From Amycolatopsis acidiphila (lineage in GTDB: Bacteria > Actinomycetota > Actinomycetes > Mycobacteriales > Pseudonocardiaceae), in NCBI RefSeq assembly GCF_021391495.1, contig NZ_CP090063.1:3968001-4032000 (forward strand): 64,000 nt of DNA. Reading direction: 5' to 3'. The notes under the pieces were generated by a model that was given only the letters and a program-made list of their open reading frames with translations, did no database searches and was not told the origin of the DNA. Shown piece after piece: positions 41,704 through 50,234 of the stretch (its first letter is position 1; each line of letters opens with the position of its first letter). The translations under genes were made by a program, and so were the position numbers.

Positions 41704-43350
41704 TCATTCGTAGTGGACGTACAGCAGGGCCACGTCGTCGTCGTGGCGGCTGCCGGTCAGGCTGCGGATCAGCTCGTCGCAGGTGGCCTCGACGTCGGCG
41801 CTCGCGGCCAGGGCGTTCAGCTTGTCCAGCAGGATCGTCATACCCTCGGTCAGATCGCGGGTGTGGCTCTCGATGAGGCCGTCGGTGTAGAGCACGAGCC
41901 GCATGCCGGGCGCGAAGCCGCACTTCTCCTGCGGGAACTCGGTGCCGACGCCGAGCGGCATCGCGAGCGCCTCGCCGATCTCCTCGGTCGTCCCGTCCCC
42001 GGCGAGCAGCACCGCGGGAAGGTGCCCGGCGTTGGCGTAGGTGAGCGTGTCGTCGGCCCGGTCGTGCACCGCGTAGAGGCAGGTCACGAACGACGCCTCG
42101 GGTGTCGCCCCGACGAGCTGCGACACGGTGTGCAGCACCTCCGACGGCGACAGCTCCAGCAGCGCACACGAGCGGATCGCGGTGCGCACCTGGCCCATGA
42201 TCGCCGCGGCTGTCACGCCATGGCCCACGACGTCGCCGATGACGAACGCGGTCCGCCCCTGCCCCAGCTCGATCACGTCGAACCAGTCGCCGCCGACCTT
42301 CGACCCGGTGGACGCGGGCTGGTAGCGCGAGACGATCCGCATCCCGTCGATCGCCGGCGCCTTCGGCACCATGCTGCGCGCCAGCTCACTGGCCATCGTC
42401 CGCTCCCGCGCGAAGAACCGCGCGTTGTCCAGCGCGATCGCGGTGTAGCCCGCGATGCCCTCCGCCAGGTACTCCCCGCGCTCGTCGAACCGGCCCGGCT
42501 CGTCGTGGCCGAAGAAGAACCCGCCGAGCACCTCGCCGGTGGACGGCGCGATCACCGGCACCGCGAGGTAGCTGCGCACCGGCAGGTGCCCCTCCGGCAT
42601 CCCGTAGTGTGGGGCGTTGTGGCCGTAGCGGGGGTCGCGGGTGATGTCGCCGCTGCGGACCGTGCCGACCCCGTCGAACGTCGGCGCGAAGACCTGTGTG
42701 TTGCGGGGCATGGGAAAGCTGGAGAATGCCGAGCGCGGCACCCCGGAAAGCGTGTAGAGCGTGTAGGACTCGCCGTACTCGTTGATCAGGTTGTAGAAGA
42801 AGGCGCCGAACGCGGCGCCGGTGACCCGGGTGGCCGCGTCCGTGGCTTCCTGCACCAGTACGTCGAGCTCGAGCTGCGCGGTGAGCCGGCGGCCGACGGC
42901 GTGCAGAGTGTCGACCACGACCGCTTCGGCGCGCAGCCGCTCGACGACCCGTTCCAGCTCCTCGGCCCGCGCGGCGGCCGCGTCCTCGACCGCCGCCACC
43001 CCGTCCTCGCCGGTCAGCGCCGCGCGGACCGCCGCGGCGACCACCGCGAAGTCGCCCGCGGCGTCCGCGGGCACCTCGGCCGACGCGTGCAGCGCGACCC
43101 GGTAGGTCTTGTCGCCGTCGAGGGCTCCGCCGAAGGAGTGCGCTTCGGCCGCCGCATCCGGTTCGCCCGCCAGGCCGGCGAGCTCGCCCGCCACGAACAC
43201 CCGCACTCCGGCCAGCTCGCGGGTGAACCAGCCGTGGATCTCCTGCGCGATCGCGCCGGCGGGATCCGGTGTGTCCCGGGTGGCGCGGCGGACGGTGGCC
43301 GCGAGCCGCATCGCCGCCGGCAGGCCGAACGAAGCCAGACGGTCAGGCAC
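41704..43350 (-). CDS. GAF-SpoIIE serine phosphatase
   Basis: A 548-residue regulatory phosphatase. A short N-terminal region and coiled coil (residues 100-140) precede a GAF sensor ([26 protein letters not shown] to [11 protein letters not shown], residues about 155-325) and a C-terminal PP2C-like SpoIIE domain: [31 protein letters not shown] with Asp ligands, [27 protein letters not shown] and [11 protein letters not shown]. It should dephosphorylate a STAS anti-sigma antagonist in response to a signal. GTG start with GGAAGGAGG. Next genes on the strand are a broken RsbW kinase and a STAS protein. Confidence 0.9.
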   Translation of the reverse strand: MPDRLASFGLPAAMRLAATVRRATRDTPDPAGAIAQEIHGWFTRELAGVRVFVAGELAGLAGEPDAAAEAHSFGGALDGDKTYRVALHASAEVPADAAGDFAVVAAAVRAALTGEDGVAAVEDAAAARAEELERVVERLRAEAVVVDTLHAVGRRLTAQLELDVLVQEATDAATRVTGAAFGAFFYNLINEYGESYTLYTLSGVPRSAFSSFPMPRNTQVFAPTFDGVGTVRSGDITRDPRYGHNAPHYGMPEGHLPVRSYLAVPVIAPSTGEVLGGFFFGHDEPGRFDERGEYLAEGIAGYTAIALDNARFFARERTMASELARSMVPKAPAIDGMRIVSRYQPASTGSKVGGDWFDVIELGQGRTAFVIGDVVGHGVTAAAIMGQVRTAIRSCALLELSPSEVLHTVSQLVGATPEASFVTCLYAVHDRADDTLTYANAGHLPAVLLAGDGTTEEIGEALAMPLGVGTEFPQEKCGFAPGMRLVLYTDGLIESHTRDLTEGMTILLDKLNALAASADVEATCDELIRSLTGSRHDDDVALLYVHYE

Positions 43351-43424
43351 CGGTGGCCTCCTTCCGGAATGCAGGAAGACAGCCTAACCGGCACCGGGCG
43401 GGAACGCCCAGGCACCGGTGACGG

Positions 43425-43870
43425 CTAGAACGTGCCGTCCACCGCGGGGAAGGCGTCCAGCGGCCAGCTCATCCGGACCCGGGTGCCCTGGGGCGTCGAC
43501 TCGATGTCGACCACGCCCGCGAGTGCCTCCATCAGCGGATGCCGCGGCCACGCAGGCCGCCGTCGGAGTCGGGGGTGCGCCACCGGCCGTCGTCCTCGAC
43601 GGTGACCGCGACGCGGCCGGGCTGTCCCGGCCCGTTCGCCAGCACCGCGTTCATCCGCAGCGTGCCGGGCTCGCGGTGCGGTAGGCGTGCTCGACTGCGT
43701 TGGCCATGGCCTCGTAGACCGCCAGGCTCATCACCTCGACCAGCTCGGGAGCCAGCCCGGCCGTGACCGCCCACTCGTCGAGCCGGTGCCGCAGATCGCT
43801 CGCGTTCGCCGCGAGCGCGGGCAGCACGGCACGCAGCTCCGGAGTGCCGGAGTGCCGGAAAGCGCGCGGC
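43425..43870 (-). pseudogene. RsbW-type anti-sigma kinase, broken by frameshifts
   Basis: Pieces in successive frames give a HATPase_c anti-sigma factor: RAVLPALAANASDLRHRLDEWAV, LAPELVEVMSLAVYEAMANA and VEHAYR (N-box), then after a shift PGTLRMNAVLANGPG and VAVTVEDDGRWRTPDSDGGLRGRGI (G1 box D-x-G and G-x-G), then after a second shift LMEALAGVVDIESTPQGTRV and MSWPLDAFPAVDGTF. Two indels, near 43680 and 43540, are needed. No start codon is clear. It lies between the SpoIIE phosphatase and the STAS gene, where a working kinase would be expected. Confidence 0.8.
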
Positions 43871-43928
43871 GCCGTCCCACGGTGATCGCGTCGTCCTTTC
43901 TCCTGCCCTCGGGCCGCGTGGCCACGGG

Positions 43929-44291
43929 TCAGCCCGCCATGGCCTGCTCGGTCGTCGGGTACACAGCCAGCTCGGTGGTCAGCTTCGTCAGCTCCAGCGG
44001 CCGCAGGGTCACCCTGCTGGCGGCCACCACCCGGACCCGGGTGCGCTCGCCGCTCCCGCGGTGGGCCGCGACCAGCACCGCCATCCCGGCCGAGGCCAGG
44101 AAGGTCACCCCACTGAGGTCGATCACGAGCACCGCGGGCGGTCCCTCGCGCAGGGCGCCGTCGACCTTCCGCTGCAGTTTGGGGGCGGTGGCCAGGTCCA
44201 GCTCCCCCGTCACCCGCAGGACCACCGCGTCCCCCGCGGGCTCCGCGATGACGGTCCCGTTCTCCTCGGGGATGCGGTCTTCGGCTGTCAT
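43929..44291 (-). CDS. STAS-domain anti-sigma factor antagonist
   Basis: A 120-residue RsbV/SpoIIAA-like protein: VVLRVTGELDLATAPKLQRKV, VLVIDLSGVTFLASAGMAVLV with the phosphorylatable Ser in LASAG, and a final helix. In partner switching it binds the RsbW kinase when unphosphorylated and so frees a sigma factor. The cognate kinase gene next door is broken, so it must work with another kinase or be idle. Start ATG 44291 (MTAEDRIPEENG); the ribosome site is weak. Confidence 0.88.
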   Translation of the reverse strand: MTAEDRIPEENGTVIAEPAGDAVVLRVTGELDLATAPKLQRKVDGALREGPPAVLVIDLSGVTFLASAGMAVLVAAHRGSGERTRVRVVAASRVTLRPLELTKLTTELAVYPTTEQAMAG

Positions 44292-44412
44292 GGGGACATC
44301 ATGCCCGGCCCCGGCCGGAGAAGCTAACCGGGCGGACCGGGCACGCCGCCCGGGGCGATTACCGCCGGGGAGGCCGCCCGGCCCGCCGGGTCGCGCGGCG
44401 GCCTGCCACCAG

Positions 44413-44440
44413 TGTCCACAGTGGACGTCTACTGTGGACA
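44413..44440. repeat. Perfect 10-base inverted repeat upstream of the STAS gene
   Basis: TGTCCACAGT (44413-44422), 8 bases, ACTGTGGACA (44431-44440). Its left arm together with the next bases makes GTCCACAGTGGAC, a palindrome seen repeatedly in the window. In the 165-base gap between the STAS and DUF5709 genes; operator or terminator-like. Confidence 0.55.
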
Positions 44441-44456
44441 CACGCCCGCGGTTCGT

Positions 44457-44879
44457 TCAGCGCTCGTCGGATTCGGGGACGAGGTGGATCGCGGCCTCCT
44501 CGGCGGAGGCGCCCGCGCCGTCGACGCCGATGTCGGTCGCCCACAGCTCGTTGTCGCCGCCGTCGCCCGCGACGAGGCGGCCGGCACGCAGGTCGCCGAC
44601 CTCGTCGTCGATCAGCTCGCCGTCGGTGTCGCCGGAGTCGCCGAGGCCGTCCCCGTCGTCCTGGCGGCCGTCGGGCAGCTCGCGCCCCAGCCGCCGGCCG
44701 AGGCCTTCCCCGGCCTCCTCCTCGCGGGGGGTGGTCCCCCAGCCGGCGGCGGCCCAGGGACGCTCGGCGGCGGTGTAGCCCTCGTCGAGCGGGTCCTCGG
44801 GGCGCCCGTACTCGAGTGTGTCGGCGCCGTCGAGCTGCTCGAAAACGTCGTCATCGTTGTCATCCGGCCAGTCGGCCAT
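44457..44879 (-). CDS. DUF5709 family acidic protein
   Basis: A 140-residue, strongly acidic soluble protein: MADWPDDNDDDVFEQLDGAD, TLEYGRPEDPLDEGYTAAERPWAA (the DUF5709 signature region), RDEEE-like stretch, and GELIDDEVGDLRAGRLVAGD, ending in ELWATDIGVDGAGASAEEAA. No membrane or catalytic motif. The family is common in actinobacteria and often accompanies stress-response genes; no biochemical role is known to me. ATG 44879 with GGGAG upstream. Confidence 0.8.
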   Translation of the reverse strand: MADWPDDNDDDVFEQLDGADTLEYGRPEDPLDEGYTAAERPWAAAGWGTTPREEEAGEGLGRRLGRELPDGRQDDGDGLGDSGDTDGELIDDEVGDLRAGRLVAGDGGDNELWATDIGVDGAGASAEEAAIHLVPESDER

Positions 44880-45024
44880 GGTCCTGCTCCCTCGTGCGCG
44901 CCCAGCCGGCAAAGCCTACGACACGAGGGCACCCGGGGCGGGGGATCGCGCGGAAAGAATAACGATTTCGCGCGACCGCGAAATTGCCCAGCGCGGCCGG
45001 ACACGGTGCTCTAGGTTTCCCGGC

Positions 45025-45528
45025 ATGACCGACTCACCAGGACCTTACGAGGCCTACCCCAGCGGCCCGGGAGACGTCTCCCAGCCGAGCAAGCCCCCGG
45101 TACCCACGACGATCAACGTCGCGTTCTACTGCTACGTGGTGTCGACGGTGATCGGCATCGTCTCGGCGCTGCTGCTGCTGGGCACCAAGGACCAGATCGC
45201 CGACCAGCTGCGCCGGGCCAACACCTCGGGGCTGACCGAGGACCAGATCCAGAGCGCGGCCCAGGTCGCACTGATCGTCGCCGTCGTGATCGCACTGCTG
45301 TTCGCGCTCGTCTACCTGTGGCTGGCGTTCAAGCTGCGGGCCGGGCGCAACTGGGCGCGGATCACGCTCACCGTGCTGACCGTGCTGCAGGTGGTCTCGC
45401 TGGCGGCCGGCCGCGGCGGCACGATCGTCGGCTACCTGAGCCTTCTGCTGGCGGTGGTGGGCCTCGTCTTCGCCTACCTCGGCACGTCGAACCAGTACAT
45501 CAACACCGTCAAGCAGTCACGGTCCTGA
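45025..45528 (+). CDS. Four-helix membrane protein, hypothetical
   Basis: A 167-residue protein with a Pro/Ser/Gly-rich cytoplasmic N-terminus (MTDSPGPYEAYPSGPGDVSQ) and four helices: VAFYCYVVSTVIGIVSALLLL, VALIVAVVIALLFALVYLWLA, an amphipathic WARITLTVLTVLQVVSL and IVGYLSLLLAVVGLVFAYL. The pattern is common in actinobacterial hypothetical proteins with a DUF-like tail. TAGGTT lies seven bases before the ATG, so the mRNA may be leaderless. A strong hairpin terminator follows. Function unknown. Confidence 0.75.
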   Translation: MTDSPGPYEAYPSGPGDVSQPSKPPVPTTINVAFYCYVVSTVIGIVSALLLLGTKDQIADQLRRANTSGLTEDQIQSAAQVALIVAVVIALLFALVYLWLAFKLRAGRNWARITLTVLTVLQVVSLAAGRGGTIVGYLSLLLAVVGLVFAYLGTSNQYINTVKQSRS

Positions 45529-45534
45529 GCCGCG

Positions 45535-45572
45535 GGCCGGGAACCTCCGACATCGGGCGGGGGTTCCCGGCC
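45535..45572 (+). terminator. Terminator-like hairpin
   Basis: An 11-base perfect stem (45535-45545 with 45562-45572) begins seven bases after the stop of the four-helix protein gene. No T-run. Confidence 0.65.
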
Positions 45573-45613
45573 GCGTTGCCGGAAAATCCGCTCTCCGTTC
45601 CCGCACAAGGGTT

Positions 45614-45650
45614 TTGACTTGCGAGTTCATGGGCAGTCAGTACCATGAAC
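45614..45650 (+). promoter_or_regulatory. Promoter and inverted repeat over the CYTH-CHAD start codon
   Basis: TTGACT (45614-45619) is a good -35. GTTCATG (45625-45631) and CATGAAC (45644-45650) form a perfect 7-base inverted repeat with a 12-base spacer that covers the expected -10/start region and contains the ATG at 45645. A repressor bound here would block transcription; as RNA the same repeat would hide the start codon. Confidence 0.5.
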
Positions 45651-47138
45651 TCCCCCACACCCATGACCGTGGTGGAGCGGGAACGGAAGTTCGACCTCGA
45701 CGCCGACCAGCCCGTCCCCCGGCTGGACGGCGTGGGACCCGTTGCCGCACAACGAGAACCGGTCGAGACGACGCTGCACGCGACCTACTTCGACACGCCG
45801 GGCTACCGGCTCGCGCGGGCGAGGACCACCCTGCGGCGGCGCACCGGCGGCGGGGACGAGGGCTGGCATCTCAAACGGCCGGTGGCCGACGAGGCCCGCG
45901 AAGAGGTCCATCTCCCCCTCGACAGCGGCACGGACACGGTGCCGGAGGGGTTGCGGGAGCTGGTCGAGTCCGTGCTCGGCGGCGAGGAGCTGGCGCCGGT
46001 CGTGCACCTCAAGACCGTGCGCCGCAGCCACGACCTCGTGAACGCCGAAGGCGCGGTGCTCGCCACGCTGACCGACGACCAGGTCTCCGGCGAGACGGCC
46101 GGCGACGTGCTGCACCTGGACGGCTGGCGCGAGCTGGAGGTCGAGCTGGCGCCCTCGGCCGATCCCGCACTGCTCGGCACGCTCGGCGACGCGCTGGTGG
46201 CGGCGGGCGCGCGGCCCGGGCACTGGCCGTCGAAGCTGCGGCGGCTGCTCGGCGATCGCGTGCCGTCCGACGAGGAGGCGCCCGGCCGCCGGTCGAACGC
46301 CGGTGACGTGGTCGTGGCCTATCTGCGCGGGCAGCTGGCGGCCGTGCGGGAGCACGATCTGGGCGTCCGGCGCGACGACGAGGACTCCGTGCACCAGCTG
46401 CGGGTCGCGATGCGGCGGATGCGCAGCGCCCTCACGGTCTTCCGGCACGTGCTCGATCGGGCGGCCACGCGCGGGGTGTCGGCCGAGCTGAAGTGGGCCG
46501 CCGGGGAGCTGTCCCCGGCGCGGGACACCGAAGTGCTGCACGCGTACCTGGCGGAGCGGCTGGCCGGACTACCCGCCGAAGCCCTCGTCGGCGACGCCGC
46601 GGCACGGCTCGACGCGCACTTCGAGCAGCAGGCCACCGAGGCGAGGGCGCGGGCGCGTGAAGCACTCAAGGGCGGCCGGTACGCCGCGTTGATCGGCTCC
46701 CTGGAACAGCTGCTGGCCGAGCCACCGCTGACCGCCAGGGCGGCGGAGCCGGCGAAGGCCGAGCTGGGCCGGGCGATCGAGCGGGCGCACCGGAAGCTGA
46801 GCCGGGCCGTCGAGCGGCTGGGCGAGCTGGAGCCCGGCCCGGATCTCGACGCGGGGCTGCACGAGGTGCGGAAGAAGGCCAAGCGGGCGCGCTACGGCGC
46901 CGAGGCGGTGGAACCGGTGGCGGGCAAGGGACTGCGCCGGTGGCAGCAGTCGGTCAAGGCCGTGCAGCGGACGCTCGGCGGGCACCACGATTCGGTGGTG
47001 GCGCGGGAGGTCCTGCGTGACCTGGGCGGCACACCGGGCGCCTTCAGCTATGGCGTGCTCTACGACCGTGAGCTCGGCCGGGCCGCCGCGTTGCACCAGC
47101 GGTTCACCGAGCAGTGGCGCGAGGTCTCCCCGCCCTGA
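45645..47138 (+). CDS. CYTH and CHAD domain protein
   Basis: A 497-residue fusion. The CYTH (triphosphate tunnel) domain opens VVERERKFDL with the E-x-E-x-K motif, and continues TYFDTPGYRLARARTTLRRRTGG, LKRPV and WRELEVELAPSAD (residues about 5-205). The CHAD helical domain begins VVVAYLRGQLAAVREHDLGV and has two HQLRVAMRRMRSALTVFRHV/LHEVRKKAKRARYGAE repeats with conserved His, Arg and Lys that bind polyphosphate. CYTH hydrolyses inorganic triphosphates; CHAD targets polyphosphate granules. Start 45645 is inside an inverted repeat; ATG 45663 (MTVVERERKF) is an alternative. Confidence 0.88.
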   Translation: MNSPTPMTVVERERKFDLDADQPVPRLDGVGPVAAQREPVETTLHATYFDTPGYRLARARTTLRRRTGGGDEGWHLKRPVADEAREEVHLPLDSGTDTVPEGLRELVESVLGGEELAPVVHLKTVRRSHDLVNAEGAVLATLTDDQVSGETAGDVLHLDGWRELEVELAPSADPALLGTLGDALVAAGARPGHWPSKLRRLLGDRVPSDEEAPGRRSNAGDVVVAYLRGQLAAVREHDLGVRRDDEDSVHQLRVAMRRMRSALTVFRHVLDRAATRGVSAELKWAAGELSPARDTEVLHAYLAERLAGLPAEALVGDAAARLDAHFEQQATEARARAREALKGGRYAALIGSLEQLLAEPPLTARAAEPAKAELGRAIERAHRKLSRAVERLGELEPGPDLDAGLHEVRKKAKRARYGAEAVEPVAGKGLRRWQQSVKAVQRTLGGHHDSVVAREVLRDLGGTPGAFSYGVLYDRELGRAAALHQRFTEQWREVSPP

Positions 47139-47144
47139 CCGTGC

Positions 47145-48338
47145 TCAGCCGCAGGCCGGCGGCGGGGTCGTCGACGGCGTGGTCGTCGTGGTGGCGGGCG
47201 GGGTCGCCGTGGTCGTCGTCGTGTCCGATGTGGACGGTGGGGTCGTCGGGCAGGTCGGCGAGGTCGGCGTTCCGCTCGTCGTGGTGGTCGGCGTCGTCGT
47301 CGTGGTGGCTGATGTCGTGCTGGTCCTGCTCGGCGGGGTGAAGCGGGGCAATGAGGTCGTGCTCGTCGTCGACGTGCCGCCCGACGGCGGCGGACTCGTC
47401 GGAGGCGCGGGCGTGCCGGCCGCCGCGAGCACCGGCGCCGGCGGCGCTTCGACGGCCGGGCCGGGCAGGCCCGCGGACCCGTCGACGGGACCGGCGGGCA
47501 GCTGGCCGTCGGGCACCGAGTTCGCGCCGCCGGCGTACGCGTCGGCCCACAGCAGGACGGTGCGGACGTAGGAGTCCGACTGGTTGTAGCGGAACACCGC
47601 CTGCGCGCGCTGCTGCGGGTCACGCAGGTCCGCGCCGCCCGCGCACAGGAACTTCCCTGCCGCGAGGGAGGCGTCGTAGAGGTTGTCCGGGTCGGCCACG
47701 CCGTCGCCGTTGCCGTCGGACGCGTAGTGGTGCCAGGTGCCCGGGATGAACTGCATCGGCCCGACCGCGCGGTCCCACCGGGTGTCGCCGTCGTAGGCGC
47801 CGCCGTCGGTGTCCGGGATCGCGGCGACGCCGGCGCCGTCGAGGATCGGGCCGAGGATCGGCGCGAGCGTGGTGCCGTGTGCGTCGACCCTGCCGCCGCG
47901 CGCGTGGTTCGACTCGATCCGCCCGATGGAGGCCAGCAACGACCAGCTGACGTGGCAGTTCGGCGCGAACCGGGCCACCTCCTGCTCGGCGCGGTGATAG
48001 GCCCGTAGCGCGGACTCGGGGATGCCGAGCGCGCCGACCACCGGCGCCCCGAGCGGCGTGATGGGCACGTCGTCGAACGAGGGCAGCTGCTGGGCCAGCA
48101 TCATCGGGCTGCCCGCGGCGGCGAGCAGTCCCGGGCTCAGCGCGGGCTGCTCGGGCGCCCGCCCGTCCGCGCCGACGGCGTGGGTGTCCACAGTGGACGT
48201 CAGTCCGAGTGGGACGCCGCCGCTGGACAGGAGCGGGACCAGTGCCAGCGACGCCACCGCCAGCGCGCCGGCTTTAGCGCGGTGCGCCTGGGATCTCCGG
48301 CTCTGCCGCTCGGCGGTCCGGCGGTCCTCACGTCGCAT
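47145..48338 (-). CDS. Secreted lytic murein transglycosylase
   Basis: A 397-residue secreted protein. Signal region: Arg-rich start (MRREDRRTAERQSRRSQAHR) then KAGALAVASLALVPLLSSGG. The catalytic domain (residues about 125-290) is of the actinobacterial lytic transglycosylase type, with ASIGRIESNHARGG (catalytic Glu), RAVGPMQFIPGTWHHYASDG, DPDNLYDASLAAGKFLC and AVFRYNQSDSYVRTVL. The last 100 residues are low-complexity Thr/Pro/Ser, a cell-wall-spanning linker, ending PPPACG. It cleaves peptidoglycan between MurNAc and GlcNAc. ATG 48338 with GGGAGCG. Gene end lies 6 bases from the CYTH-CHAD stop (convergent). Confidence 0.9.
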   Translation of the reverse strand: MRREDRRTAERQSRRSQAHRAKAGALAVASLALVPLLSSGGVPLGLTSTVDTHAVGADGRAPEQPALSPGLLAAAGSPMMLAQQLPSFDDVPITPLGAPVVGALGIPESALRAYHRAEQEVARFAPNCHVSWSLLASIGRIESNHARGGRVDAHGTTLAPILGPILDGAGVAAIPDTDGGAYDGDTRWDRAVGPMQFIPGTWHHYASDGNGDGVADPDNLYDASLAAGKFLCAGGADLRDPQQRAQAVFRYNQSDSYVRTVLLWADAYAGGANSVPDGQLPAGPVDGSAGLPGPAVEAPPAPVLAAAGTPAPPTSPPPSGGTSTTSTTSLPRFTPPSRTSTTSATTTTTPTTTTSGTPTSPTCPTTPPSTSDTTTTTATPPATTTTTPSTTPPPACG

Positions 48339-48532
48339 GCACGCTCCCAGGCTCGTCCTCCACCGGAAGCGCCACGCCCCCGGCGTGGCCGATGATATAG
48401 CCGCGGCCGGGCACACGGAACCGGTTGCACCGGGTGGCGTTTCCGGCCCCGCGCACTACTTTCGTACGAAAGTGGCCTCGAGGTGGTCCGAACGGAACAG
48501 GCGGACGGGAAACCCGACGGCGGCGCCGGGCC

Positions 48533-49312
48533 TCAGATCTCGTTGCGCCGCCGCACCAGCATCGCCGCTACCTCGGCCAGCTTGACGTTGAGATCCTGGG
48601 AGGTGCGGCGCAGGATGTCGAACGCCTCGTCGGCGCCGATGCCCTGGCGCTGCATCAGGATGCCCTTCGCCTGGCCGATCACGTCCCGCGAGCGCAGCGC
48701 CTCGCGCAGCTGCGCGGCCTCCAGCTCCGCCGCCGTGACCGCCTCGGTGGCGGTCAGCGCGGTCGCCGCGTAGCCGGCCAGCAGGATCGCCAGCTGACGG
48801 TCGATGCCGTCGAGCCCATACGGCCGGAAGGCGTAGAAGTTGAGCGCGCCCAGCCTGGGCGGCGCGTTGGTGGGAAACAACCCCACCGCGAACACGCTGT
48901 GCACACCGGCCCTCGTCGCCGCCGGGCCCCACCGGGACCACGGGGAGTTCGCGGTGAGGTCCGGCACCTCGACGACGGCCGCGCCCGGGGTGCGGGTGGC
49001 CTCGACGCACGGGCCCTCGTCGTGGGTGTACTGCAGTTGGTCGAGCTCGTCGGCCAGCTTGTCCGTGCGCACCGGCGTCGTGTAGATGCCGGACGGGGCA
49101 CGCAACGTCACGCTCACCATGTCGGCGGGCGAAACCAGCGCCTTCGCCGCCCCCACGACCCGGTCGAGGACCTCGGCGACCGTGATACCGGTCAGCAGCA
49201 GCTCGCCGAGCGCGTCGAACTGCCGGGCGAGCGGGCCCTCCCACGCCAGGTCGCCCTGCCCGTCGCGGGCGAACCGGGTGCGGTCCGCGGTCCATTCCTG
49301 CTCGCTGGTCAC
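48533..49312 (-). CDS. GAF-ANTAR transcription antitermination regulator
   Basis: A 259-residue protein with a GAF sensor (residues about 35-170: LLLTGITVAEVLDRVVGAAK, THDEGPCVEATRTPGAAVVEV, VHSVFAVGLFP, GALNFYAFRPYGLD) and a C-terminal ANTAR RNA-binding domain (LREALRSRDVIGQAKGILMQRQGIGADEAFDILRRTSQ split over two helices). ANTAR proteins bind paired hairpins in nascent RNA and block terminators. GTG 49312 is the start; upstream sequence is not family-like. The signal and target are unknown. Confidence 0.9.
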   Translation of the reverse strand: MTSEQEWTADRTRFARDGQGDLAWEGPLARQFDALGELLLTGITVAEVLDRVVGAAKALVSPADMVSVTLRAPSGIYTTPVRTDKLADELDQLQYTHDEGPCVEATRTPGAAVVEVPDLTANSPWSRWGPAATRAGVHSVFAVGLFPTNAPPRLGALNFYAFRPYGLDGIDRQLAILLAGYAATALTATEAVTAAELEAAQLREALRSRDVIGQAKGILMQRQGIGADEAFDILRRTSQDLNVKLAEVAAMLVRRRNEI

Positions 49313-49402
49313 CGGACCATTCTGCCCGACCGGCCGACGGCGCCGGCCCGTGGTGCGGCGGTAGGTTGCCCCGCGTCCCCGCACGGCCGAAAGGGTCCCC
49401 GC

Positions 49403-50011
49403 ATGAAGGTCTACGCCGAACGTCCCGTCCGCCGCACCGCCCAGGCGGTCAGCGACCTGTTCGCGCTCCTGCTCACCGCGTTCGCGGTCTGGCTGGGCCT
49501 CACGGCGCACGGGCAGGTGATGAAGCTGCGGGCACCCGGCGACGGGCTCGTCGACGCCGGCCAGGGCCTGACCCACACGTTCGACTCGGCGGCGGACAAC
49601 GCCGACGACGTCCCGCTGATCGGCAAGGCGCTCGCCGGCGCCCTGCACACCGGCTCCGACGCGGGCACGAAGCTCGCCGACGCCGGGCACTGGCAGGTCG
49701 AGGCGGTCGGGAGCCTCGCGTTCTGGATCGCGGCGGTGCTCATCGCGGTGCCGGTGCTCTTCCTGCTCGTGACGTGGCTGCCGCTGCGGTGGCGGTTCAC
49801 CCGCCGGGCCACCGCGGGCGCCCGGCTGCGCGGCCTCGGTGCGGCCGGGCAGGACCTGCTGGCGCTGCGCGCCCTGACCACCCAGCGGCTGCCCCGGCTC
49901 GCCGCCGTGGGCGACATCGCGACCGGCTGGCGCGAGCGCGATCCCGAGGTGCTGGCCAAGCTCGCCCGCTGGGAGCTGGAGCGGCTGGGGCTGCACTCCG
50001 CGGGCGTGTGA
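49403..50011 (+). CDS. Two-helix membrane protein, hypothetical
   Basis: A 202-residue protein with one helix near the N-terminus (VSDLFALLLTAFAVWLGLTA), an extracytoplasmic stretch of about 75 residues (VDAGQGLTHTFDSAADNADD region) and a second helix (LAFWIAAVLIAVPVLFLLVTW), then a basic, helical cytoplasmic tail of 70 residues ending in LARWELERLGLHSAGV. ATG with AAAGGG upstream. I recall similar actinobacterial proteins of unknown function. Stands alone before the guanidine operon. Confidence 0.75.
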   Translation: MKVYAERPVRRTAQAVSDLFALLLTAFAVWLGLTAHGQVMKLRAPGDGLVDAGQGLTHTFDSAADNADDVPLIGKALAGALHTGSDAGTKLADAGHWQVEAVGSLAFWIAAVLIAVPVLFLLVTWLPLRWRFTRRATAGARLRGLGAAGQDLLALRALTTQRLPRLAAVGDIATGWRERDPEVLAKLARWELERLGLHSAGV

Positions 50012-50128
50012 ACGGCAGATCACGCGATCGGCGCCTCGCATGCGGCGCCGGATACACCGCGTTCACCTCGAGGACCCGGCGGTGACACGGCGGGACGGTG
50101 CACTGTTGACGACCCGCACCAGTGCGGG

Positions 50129-50234
50129 GCGCGTCTAGGGTTCCGCCACCGCGAACGGTGGGCCTGGTCCGAGAGACGCAGGCGGTCCGCTCGGCAGACG
50201 GCACCGTTCCACGGCGGGAGAAAAGCCCGGGAGG
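50129..50234 (+). ncRNA. Guanidine-I (ykkC) riboswitch
   Basis: All conserved blocks of the ykkC class I aptamer are present in order: GCGTCTAGGGTTCCG (50131-50145), CCTGGTCCGAGAGA (about 50163-50176), GACGGCACCGTTC (50198-50210), ACGGCGGGA and AAAAGCCCGGGAGG (about 50211-50234). Downstream, GCCCGGG...GGCC / GGCC...CCGGGC (50225-50251) can form a hairpin that uses the aptamer's 3' strand, an expression platform. It precedes an operon with DUF1989, AHS2-AHS1 and allophanate hydrolase genes, the usual guanidine-related set. Free guanidinium should switch the operon on. Confidence 0.93.

Noticed and set aside
50012..50128. Possible -35 TTGACG near 50107 before the guanidine riboswitch
   Set aside because: No convincing -10 at the right distance; left unannotated.
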